Assembly (NCBI GenBank): GCA_029821415.1
Contig: JALGTJ010000084.1
Location: forward strand, 1 to 5,789
Source: Candidatus Zipacnadia bacterium
Lineage (GTDB): Bacteria; Armatimonadota; Zipacnadia; Zipacnadales; Zipacnadaceae
DNA length: 5,789 bases
Reading direction: 5' to 3'
The notes below the pieces were generated by a model that saw nothing but the letters and a program-made list of their open reading frames with translations, was not told the DNA's origin and ran no database searches. The translations under genes were made by a program, and so were the position numbers. This document shows positions 1-5,194 of the stretch, one piece after another. The stretch's first letter is position 1, and the number at the start of each line of letters is the position of its first letter.

Positions 1-312
1 TTGCCGAAGCGCCCGAATGGTATCTATCGAGTAGGAGGGGCCGGGACGATTTATTTCACAATCACAGACGGCAAAACGAGGATTGTCAGCCACGGCCAGC
101 TCCGCCATAGCATACCTATCTTGTGCAGCCGAGACACTTGCTTGGTTCTTAAGTGGCGAGAGGCGATTGGGCACAAAGATAACTACTCCCACACCGTAGC
201 GTTCCCCCGCCTGTTCGCCTAAAAGCAAATGCCCGTAGTGAATTGGGTCAAAGCTGCCACCAATTACCGCCACTGATTGGCCCGAATAACTCGCCAGATC
301 TTCGAGGTTCAT
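1..312 (-). CDS. nadD: Nicotinate-nucleotide adenylyltransferase, N-terminal part (cut by window edge)
   Basis: NadD transfers AMP from ATP to nicotinate mononucleotide, giving deamido-NAD in cytoplasmic NAD synthesis. Read on the minus strand from the ATG at 312-310, the 104 visible codons are open to the edge. Residues 18-29 read GGSFDPIHYGHL, the GG(T/S)FDPxHxGHL nucleotidyltransferase signature with the catalytic HxGH histidines at 25 and 28. Residues 47-55 (VPNRLSPLK) occupy the usual PPHK substrate loop, with SPLK in place of PPHK. Residues 89-98 (RPGPSYSIDT) match the family's GPSYTIDT segment. The rest of the gene, about half by usual family length (near 200 residues), lies beyond position 1. 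The start has no Shine-Dalgarno site. A GTG at codon 14 would also keep the whole signature but has no better ribosome site, so the ATG is preferred. The gene is divergent from the tRNA. Identification is firm; only the exact start is uncertain. Confidence 0.93.
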   Translation of the reverse strand, partial: MNLEDLASYSGQSVAVIGGSFDPIHYGHLLLGEQAGERYGVGVVIFVPNRLSPLKNQASVSAAQDRYAMAELAVADNPRFAVCDCEINRPGPSYSIDTIRALRQ

Positions 313-320
313 TAGTACAA

Positions 321-349
321 AGTTTAACACAAAGAACTGGCAGTTGCAA
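321..349 (-). promoter_or_regulatory. Probable nadD promoter, placing the start point at or next to the ATG
   Basis: On the minus strand, TTGCAA (349-344) is followed after exactly 17 bases by TAAACT (326-321), which is preceded by TGT as an extended -10. Each hexamer matches the sigma70 consensus at four of six positions. Usual spacing from the -10 puts the first transcribed base at about 314-312, against the nadD ATG at 312. With no ribosome site upstream of that ATG, a leaderless message is possible. This rests on sequence pattern only. Confidence 0.45.
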
Positions 350-376
350 CCGCAGGATACCATTGAGGATGGCCTC

Positions 377-405
377 TTGACGCCGGGCCGGCTCTTTGTT
401 ATACT
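377..405 (+). promoter_or_regulatory. Sigma70-type promoter of the tRNA-Ala gene
   Basis: TTGACG (377-382) and TATACT (400-405) are separated by 17 bases. Each hexamer matches the consensus at five of six positions. The predicted start, near 412, lies about nine bases upstream of the tRNA, a short leader that would be removed by RNase P. This is the best promoter in the window, as expected for a stable RNA gene. Confidence 0.8.
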
Positions 406-420
406 TCTTACAATATAGTT

Positions 421-495
421 GGGGCAGTAGCTCAGGGGGAGAGTGCCTCCTTGGCATGGAGGAGGTCGCGGGTTCGAATCCCGCCTGCTCCACCA
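421..495 (+). tRNA. tRNA-Ala (anticodon GGC), with encoded CCA
   Basis: The full cloverleaf can be drawn. The acceptor stem is GGGGCAG/CTGCTCC and contains the G3:U70 wobble that marks alanine tRNAs. The D stem is GCTC/GAGT. The anticodon stem CCTCC/GGAGG holds the loop TTGGCAT, with anticodon GGC at 453-455, which reads GCC codons. A five-base variable loop follows, then the T stem GCGGG/CCCGC with loop TTCGAAT. The discriminator A is at 492 and CCA is encoded at 493-495. The transcript carries its own promoter and terminator, so it appears to be a single-gene unit. The minus-strand reading frame across it, containing GFEPATSSMP, is the well-known spurious translation of a tRNA and is not a gene. 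Confidence 0.98.
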
Positions 496-509
496 ATGTT
501 CTACATCAT

Positions 510-547
510 GAGCGTGACGAGGCTTGCCTCGTTGCGCTCTTTTTGTT
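510..547 (+). terminator. Intrinsic terminator after tRNA-Ala
   Basis: A 13-base-pair stem runs from 510 to 539 (GAGCGTGACGAGG with CCTCGTTGCGCTC, including two G:T pairs) around the four-base loop CTTG. It is followed at once by a T-rich run (540-547, TTTTTGTT). It sits 14 bases after the tRNA CCA end and separates the tRNA from the pilT-like gene. Confidence 0.9.
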
Positions 548-631
548 AAGATATGCCTCAAACTGATAACCTCGGTATTCAGGTCTGCACAGCTAACCAA
601 CAAATGGTAGACAAGAGCAGGAGGTAATACC
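548..631 (+). other. Leader region of the pilT-like gene
   Basis: These bases hold no gene. The useful element is the ribosome site AGGAGGT at 619-625, seven bases before the TTG start at 632. A weak promoter candidate is TTGTTA (543-548), 16 bases and then GATAAC (565-570), four of six matches each. It overlaps the terminator's T-run and is not convincing. No riboswitch or repeat is seen. Confidence 0.4.
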
Positions 632-1765
632 TTGATCAACTGGCAGAGCATCATTCGACAAGCGGCAGAAATAAACGCCTCTGACGTGTTTTTCAAGGCA
701 GGCACGGTACCCTACCAACGAGTTAAGGGCGTGATCGAGCCAGTTCCCGACGCCCCAGAACTGTCCCCTGAGGACACCAGTCAGATAGCCCAGTCGTTAA
801 TGAATGAGCAAGACTGGGCCACGTTCCAGCAATATCATGAAAAAGACATCGGCCTGACGTTCGAAGATATCGCGCGACTGCGTATCAACATATTCCAAGA
901 GCAGAACAACATTGGGCTGACTATGCGCCTCATTCCCGTTGAGGTACCTACCATCGACAGCCTGGGTCTGCCACAAGTGCTCAAAGAGATCGCAATGCGC
1001 CCTCAGGGCCTGGTGTTGGTCACCGGTCCGACTGGCTGCGGAAAGTCAACGACCCTGGCAAGTATGCTTCAGCACATCAATGACAATCGGCGCGCACACG
1101 TCGTCACCATTGAGGACCCAATTGAGTATGTCTACACTAACCACCACTGTATCTTTACTCAGCGGGCTGTCGGGATTGACACAGAGAGCTTCCAAGATGC
1201 GCTGAAGTACGTCATGCGGCAAAGCCCGGATATTATTCTCATCGGTGAAATGCGCGATGTTGAAACATTCAATGTCGCAATGCAAGCTGCGGAAACCGGG
1301 CACCTGGTCTTCTCCACAGTTCATACTAAGTCAGCAGCCGAGACTATAGAGCGTATCATCCATATGTTCCCCCCCGACCTACGCCAGCAAATCTGCATGC
1401 GCCTGAGTGATTCTATGGTGGCAACACTGGCCCAGGAGCTAGTTCCCCGCGCTGACCTTCCCGGCCGGACTGCAGCCGTCGAGATAATGATCGTAACGCC
1501 TACGATTCAGCAGTATATTGAGGACGGAGCAACCTCTGACATTGAGAATGCTATCTACGAGGGCACCCACTGGGGTATGCAAACAATGAACCAAGCCCTG
1601 CTTAACTTCTACAAGCAGGGAGTTATTTCCGCCGAGACGGCCCAATTCTACGCAGGTAATGCCACCGAAATGCGCCAGATGCTCCGTCGTTTGGACAAGG
1701 AGCGCGAAGATGCCCAGCGCGCTGCAGAACAGAAGAGAAAGCGTGTGAAGAGTAGGGAACAATAA
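632..1765 (+). CDS. pilT: PilT/PilU-like type IV pilus retraction ATPase
   Basis: This is a cytoplasmic hexameric secretion ATPase of the family that powers type IV pilus retraction. The 377 residues are slightly longer than typical PilT (about 345-370). An N-terminal PAS-like domain spans roughly 1-100 (ASDVFFKAG is the usual opening motif). The ATPase core has Walker A GPTGCGKST at 132-140, Asp box TIEDPIEY at 159-166, Walker B IILIGEMRD at 201-209 and His box TGHLVFSTVHT at 222-232. GMQTMNQAL at 315-323 matches the C-terminal PilT region. The retraction motif AIRNLIRE is replaced by TIQQYIED (291-298), in exact register. The protein ends in a charged, mostly basic tail (residues 354-377) absent from ordinary PilT. 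The TTG start is fixed by AGGAGGT seven bases upstream. No pilB or pilC is adjacent; a Cys-rich membrane gene follows after about 70 bases. Family is firm; PilT versus PilU-type role is not settled. Confidence 0.93.
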   Translation: MINWQSIIRQAAEINASDVFFKAGTVPYQRVKGVIEPVPDAPELSPEDTSQIAQSLMNEQDWATFQQYHEKDIGLTFEDIARLRINIFQEQNNIGLTMRLIPVEVPTIDSLGLPQVLKEIAMRPQGLVLVTGPTGCGKSTTLASMLQHINDNRRAHVVTIEDPIEYVYTNHHCIFTQRAVGIDTESFQDALKYVMRQSPDIILIGEMRDVETFNVAMQAAETGHLVFSTVHTKSAAETIERIIHMFPPDLRQQICMRLSDSMVATLAQELVPRADLPGRTAAVEIMIVTPTIQQYIEDGATSDIENAIYEGTHWGMQTMNQALLNFYKQGVISAETAQFYAGNATEMRQMLRRLDKEREDAQRAAEQKRKRVKSREQ

Positions 1766-1837
1766 CCAACTGTCTACCGCAAAGGCCAACAGGATGGCTT
1801 CGCACTCAAATTGGCTTGTGATGGGAGAGAGGTCTTA

Positions 1838-2956
1838 ATGAGTCGCCGGCAATCCGAACGACCAGCTCGGCTATACTTGGCAGAACAGCGCTGGGATAGC
1901 GTCACAAAGTACGCCGAGACGATTCTGAAGTGGAGCCTGGCAGTGACGGTACTTGCTACCATCTATATCCTCTACGGAATCTTCAGCGGGCAGCTAGGCC
2001 CCTACACGCCTCCTCGCATCATCGCTAATCTCCAACTGACTGGGCAAGTGTTGGCGGTCAGTGCCGGCTTGTCAACAATCTGCCTTATTCTGCTCACCTT
2101 TGAAGAGATCGCCTGGTCTGTTTTAGCGGGAATTATCGGCCTGGGCTACCTGTTGGGTATTCCCTTGCTCATCTCCAGCAATGTCCGTTCAGCCATCAGT
2201 CCGGCAGCGCAGGAAGTGCTCTACTGGGGGACTTTGACGGGAAAAATTATAGTTGTCCTGGTCGGCCTCCGCATTCTGTATGAGGTATACAACCAAGTCG
2301 CATACAGCGGAACTACACTCAAGCAAGCTCGGCCGCAGGCAAAAGAGAAAGCGAAGCCAGGTGAACGAGATCACCTTAAGACAATCTGGCCCTGGACGCC
2401 CTGCTGGAATATGCCTTTCTGCCACCAAGCTATACGAGAGATCTGCCCGGCTTTCAAGGCGCACAGGTCATGCTGGCGGTTCGGACGAGGCTGTATGTGC
2501 GATCCCGGTCTGGTGGAGCAGCTCATTCGTACTGGAGGCGTGGGCGCATCCTCTGATAGCCAACAGCGCCGACGCCAACAGGAATATATACGCGCTGATC
2601 TTCGGGCCGACGCTCCAGTGCAACGAGAGCGGACCATCCTCTGCGCCCAATGCCCTATCTATCTAGAGCACGAGCGGGCCAAGTTTCGCTTTGTAAACCC
2701 AATTATGGCGATCGGCACCATTGTGGCATTCTTCATATTCTATCAGCCCCTGTTGAAGCTGTATGATTTGACCATAAAGGGCATGGCCAATATAGCAAGC
2801 CAGTTCACATACGGCTCGCAGGTGGACCCACACTACTGGTTTGAACAGCTTAACACCCCTACGGTCCAGGCCTTCTTCATTATAATCGTAGGCTTACTTG
2901 TGCTATCATGGGTGCTCAGATTCACCGAGTGGTTAATACTGGTTAAGAAACTATAG
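1838..2956 (+). CDS. Six-helix membrane protein with an eight-cysteine cytoplasmic domain, function unknown
   Basis: I do not recognise this family. The ATG at 1838 (372 residues) is chosen over an in-frame TTG at 1811 because GGGAGAGAGG ends five bases before it. A basic N-terminus is followed by four likely membrane helices (about 29-49, 65-88, 93-113, 134-151), then a large polar domain (about 152-286), then two more helices (about 287-309 and 343-368). Positive charge at 161-176 puts the polar domain in the cytoplasm. It carries cysteines at 189, 195, 203, 212, 219 and 221 (C-x5-C-x7-C-x8-C-x6-C-x-C), then a C-x2-C pair at 269/272 within CAQCPIYLEHE. Eight such cysteines suit binding of zinc or an iron-sulfur cluster, but no signature I know decides which. 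It lies about 70 bases after the pilT-like gene and may be co-transcribed, suggesting a membrane partner of that motor (inference). Alternatives are a redox-sensing membrane protein or an unrelated neighbour. Confidence 0.85.
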   Translation: MSRRQSERPARLYLAEQRWDSVTKYAETILKWSLAVTVLATIYILYGIFSGQLGPYTPPRIIANLQLTGQVLAVSAGLSTICLILLTFEEIAWSVLAGIIGLGYLLGIPLLISSNVRSAISPAAQEVLYWGTLTGKIIVVLVGLRILYEVYNQVAYSGTTLKQARPQAKEKAKPGERDHLKTIWPWTPCWNMPFCHQAIREICPAFKAHRSCWRFGRGCMCDPGLVEQLIRTGGVGASSDSQQRRRQQEYIRADLRADAPVQRERTILCAQCPIYLEHERAKFRFVNPIMAIGTIVAFFIFYQPLLKLYDLTIKGMANIASQFTYGSQVDPHYWFEQLNTPTVQAFFIIIVGLLVLSWVLRFTEWLILVKKL

Positions 2957-2965
2957 TTTACCGAC

Positions 2966-3006
2966 CACTCTCTCCACCACCGGACCCAGCAGGTGGCCGG
3001 GGAGTG
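2966..3006 (+). promoter_or_regulatory. Possible hairpin over the acylphosphatase ribosome site
   Basis: CACTC (2966-2970) can pair with GAGTG (3002-3006), and CCACC (2974-2978) with GGTGG (2992-2996), separated by a small internal loop. The 3' arm covers the GGGGAG ribosome site (2999-3004) and the GTG at 3004. If formed in RNA, it would limit initiation on the acylphosphatase gene unless ribosomes arrive from upstream. There is no T-run after it, so it is not an intrinsic terminator. Structure by eye only. Confidence 0.3.
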
Positions 3007-3012
3007 TCATCT

Positions 3013-3306
3013 ATGCCGGAAGCCAGCAGAGTGCACGCAGTGATAACAGGCCGAGTGCAGGGAGTAGGATTCAGATACTTTGTGCTTCGCAGTGCTAAGC
3101 AACTGGGATTGGTCGGGTGGGTGCGGAACCGCACAGACGGAGCTGTAGAGACAGTTGCCGAAGGCGATAGGCAGGCTCTGGAGCGTTTTGTCAACGAGCT
3201 GAAAACAGGCCCACCTATGGGATGGGTTCAATCTGTCTCTGTTCAATGGCAGCCGGCAGAGAACGATCTCGTGAATTTTGTGATCGAGCCAACCGCGTAT
3301 ATCTGA
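3013..3306 (+). CDS. acyP: Acylphosphatase
   Basis: This small cytoplasmic enzyme hydrolyses carboxyl-phosphate bonds in acyl phosphates such as acetyl phosphate, carbamoyl phosphate or 1,3-bisphosphoglycerate. From the ATG at 3013 it has 97 residues, near the family's usual 90-100. GRVQGVGFR at 13-21 is the phosphate-binding loop with the essential arginine (R21). WVRNRTDGAVE at 36-46 is the second signature with the catalytic asparagine (N39). Both active-site residues are present, so activity is expected. The ATG is preferred because GGGGAG lies eight bases upstream. A GTG at 3004 in the same frame would add three residues and is possible. The gene follows the Cys-rich membrane gene by about 55 bases and precedes the response regulator by 75, collinear with both. 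Physiological substrates of bacterial acylphosphatases are generally not well defined. Confidence 0.95.
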   Translation: MPEASRVHAVITGRVQGVGFRYFVLRSAKQLGLVGWVRNRTDGAVETVAEGDRQALERFVNELKTGPPMGWVQSVSVQWQPAENDLVNFVIEPTAYI

Positions 3307-3381
3307 AATGGTCTCATTATGATAACCATGTGAAGGCTCAGCCAACAGCCGGCATTACTAAACTGGGCGGGGATGCGGCCC

Positions 3382-4419
3382 ATGAATGATAGCCGTCCAA
3401 GAACACTAGTAGTCGACGATGATCCTTCAGTTGCGGCCCTCTACAAGAAGACTTTGACAGAAAAAGGTTACGACGTGGCTACGGCCGCCACCGGCGAAGA
3501 GGCGCTGGCCAAACTCCACACAAGCCAATTTGATGCTGCCGTAATTGATCTGGTACTGCCGGGGATTGGTGGCATGGAGGTGGTAGCAGCCACCCGACAA
3601 ATGGACCCTACCCCCGTTGTCATCATCCTCACCGGCTATGCGTCGCTGGAGTCAGCTATTGAAGCAGTACGCTACGGCGCCTTCGACTACTTGCGCAAGC
3701 CTGCTGACCCCCAGCAGCTCGTAGACACACTCCAACGAGGCTTGGCCAGCCGAGACCTGTTAAGCAAGAGTCAACGCATGCTAGCTGAGTTAGACGAGAT
3801 CAACCGCCGGATGCGCCAGACCCAAGCCACACTCCAAGAACGTGTCAGCGAGCTACAGGGGCGACTGGAAACGCTGATGAAGCTCGGCTCCCGTCTGTCC
3901 GAGGTACACAGTCCTCAAGCTATTATGCGTCACCTGCTAACGACAGCAGCCAACTTAGTACAAGCGGATGCAGGCGTAATCTTCCGCAAAGATCCTAGCC
4001 TCAATGAGCTATCGCCAATCGCTTACATCGGCGAGACCGGCCGCGAGCTACGCGAGCACAGCATCCCCCTCGGTTCAGGCGTGTTAGGCCAAGCAGCAGC
4101 ATCCGGTCAGCGCCGGGTTATTAACGATCTGCTCAGCGACCCACAACTGGCCGATGATCTTCTCGTATACGAGGGAATGCGCCGAGTGCTGACACAGCCC
4201 TTGGCAGTGGGCACCAAGACCCTCGGCCTCGTCGCCCTGTTTGACGAACGCGCCCAGCCTTTCAGTACCGAGGATCAGGATCTGGTGGCAATGTTGGCAG
4301 CGCAGGCAGCGACGATCCTGGTGGCAACCGGTACCGTACGCCTGCGGGCAAAATCTCCAGCAGCAGACGAGGGCGAGCCTGAAGAGTTTGTTGACCTGAG
4401 GAGTCTGCTGAGCGACTGA
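3382..4419 (+). CDS. Response regulator: receiver, coiled coil and GAF domain
   Basis: Numbered from the ATG at 3382 (345 residues), the receiver domain spans about 7-122. It has the acidic pair D12/D13, phospho-acceptor D56 (VIDLVLP), T84 in ILTGYA, Y103 and K106 in FDYLRKP, so it should accept phosphate. The sequence resembles NtrC-type receivers. A heptad-like polar helix (about 127-170, ERVSELQGRLETLMKL) follows, which likely dimerises the protein. A GAF domain (about 175-318) contains IPLGSGVLGQAAASG and TKTLGLVALFDE. The short C-terminal tail is acidic (EGEPEEFVDL). No DNA-binding, GGDEF, EAL, HD-GYP or kinase domain is seen, so it probably acts through protein contact or a GAF ligand. 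The ATG at 3373 lacks a ribosome site; GGGCGGGG ends nine bases before 3382. No histidine kinase is in the window. The stop overlaps the methyltransferase start. Domain calls are firm; target unknown. Confidence 0.92.
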   Translation: MNDSRPRTLVVDDDPSVAALYKKTLTEKGYDVATAATGEEALAKLHTSQFDAAVIDLVLPGIGGMEVVAATRQMDPTPVVIILTGYASLESAIEAVRYGAFDYLRKPADPQQLVDTLQRGLASRDLLSKSQRMLAELDEINRRMRQTQATLQERVSELQGRLETLMKLGSRLSEVHSPQAIMRHLLTTAANLVQADAGVIFRKDPSLNELSPIAYIGETGRELREHSIPLGSGVLGQAAASGQRRVINDLLSDPQLADDLLVYEGMRRVLTQPLAVGTKTLGLVALFDERAQPFSTEDQDLVAMLAAQAATILVATGTVRLRAKSPAADEGEPEEFVDLRSLLSD

Positions 4420-4421
4420 TG
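4417..4421 (+). promoter_or_regulatory. TGATG stop-start overlap
   Basis: The regulator's TGA (4417-4419) shares its final A with the methyltransferase ATG (4419-4421). No strong ribosome site precedes the ATG; GAGGAG at 4399-4404 lies 14 bases upstream, too far to be ideal. Terminating ribosomes restarting on the overlap is the likely initiation route, tying the two proteins' levels together. Confidence 0.75.
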
Positions 4422-5183
4422 ACCGGGCGCGCCAATAGCTGGTGGCAAGATTTTTTCAATCAGCGTTCCTCGCTGGACCTCTCCCGATTTCCGGATGCCG
4501 AGGAAACCCAACGTGAAGTAGCTGGTCTTATTCGCATACTGAAGATACGAGGCCAACAGCGGATTGCTGATGTCTGCTGTGGATATGGTCGCCATGTGGT
4601 GCCTTTGGCCCAACGTGGCCACATCGTCTTCGGTATTGACATAGCTCCGCTGATGCTGGCAAAGGCTCGTCGCTGGCTGGAGAAGGACAGGGTCCAGGCG
4701 TTCCTCGTACGCGCAGATGCACGCCAACTCCCCTTTGCCGATAATTTGTTTGATGTAGTCCTCAACCTGTTTAACAGTTTTGGATACTGCGAGTCAGAAG
4801 CGGACAACCAGCGCATTCTGACTGAAAGCGCGCGGGTGCTGCGCCCTGGCGGCAAGTTCCTGCTGGAGACCCGCAATCGCCCGCACCAGATTATGTTCGC
4901 TCCCCACTACCTACCAATGGAAACAACCGATGGCCAGCGCTTCATCCTCCGTTGCCGCTACGATCAGGCAGCTCATCGCCTTATAAGCGAGTGGCGTCAG
5001 ACAGAGAACGGACCGGTAGTACACCAGGCCTCAATTCGTCTTTACGGCATTGATGAGCTTGACGAAATGATGGCCGCGGCCGGCCTTCGGAAAACGGCGA
5101 TCTACGGTGACTATGAGGCTACTCCCTTTGCCGGATATCAGCGGCAGGTCCTTTACCTGGCAGAGAAGCCCGTCTGCCGCTAA
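4419..5183 (+). CDS. Class I SAM-dependent methyltransferase
   Basis: The 254-residue protein has the Rossmann-type methyltransferase order. Motif I is IADVCCGYGRHV at 49-60, with Cys 53 where the first glycine of the common DxGxGxG usually stands, a variant found in DLCCGxGRH-type relatives. The acidic residue at the end of strand 2 is D74 in GIDIAP. RADARQLPF (98-106) supplies motif II with D100. FDVVLNLFNSFGYCE (111-125) is strand 4, and LRPGGKFLLE (141-150) is the strand 5 region. The N-terminal WWQDFF is typical of a subgroup of soluble small-molecule methyltransferases, but the substrate cannot be read from sequence. There is no signal peptide or membrane helix. The ATG overlaps the regulator's stop by one base (TGATG), so translation is probably coupled to it. 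The 3' end lies 11 bases from the convergent gene's stop, with no intrinsic terminator visible between them. Confidence 0.92.
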   Translation: MTGRANSWWQDFFNQRSSLDLSRFPDAEETQREVAGLIRILKIRGQQRIADVCCGYGRHVVPLAQRGHIVFGIDIAPLMLAKARRWLEKDRVQAFLVRADARQLPFADNLFDVVLNLFNSFGYCESEADNQRILTESARVLRPGGKFLLETRNRPHQIMFAPHYLPMETTDGQRFILRCRYDQAAHRLISEWRQTENGPVVHQASIRLYGIDELDEMMAAAGLRKTAIYGDYEATPFAGYQRQVLYLAEKPVCR

Positions 5184-5194
5184 TCCCTCCTGCT

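Noticed and set aside
1..222. Plus-strand 73-residue frame at the left edge
   Set aside because: It is fully antisense to nadD, whose signature motifs are unambiguous, and it resembles no family.
248..496. Minus-strand 82-residue frame beginning MVEQAGFEPATSS
   Set aside because: It is the antisense translation of tRNA-Ala and its flanks; this peptide is a well-known spurious product of tRNA genes, and nadD and the tRNA promoters occupy the same bases.
2253..2666. Plus-strand 137-residue frame inside the Cys-rich membrane gene, considered as evidence of a frameshift
   Set aside because: The main frame stays coherent across the whole region (cysteine spacing, CPIYLEHE, next helix), while the alternative frame has no domain-like features.
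2948..2959. Perfect 12-base palindrome AAACTATAGTTT over the membrane gene's stop codon
   Set aside because: About one such palindrome is expected by chance in a window this size, and there is no second copy or nearby promoter.
3308..3329. ATGGT...ACCAT dyad with TATGAT (3318-3323) after acyP, considered as an operator and promoter for the regulator
   Set aside because: The dyad is asymmetric with short arms, and no -35-like hexamer lies at the right distance from TATGAT.
4275..4727. Minus-strand 150-residue frame across the regulator-methyltransferase junction
   Set aside because: Both plus-strand genes there have clear family motifs; the antisense frame has none and is a by-product of codon bias.
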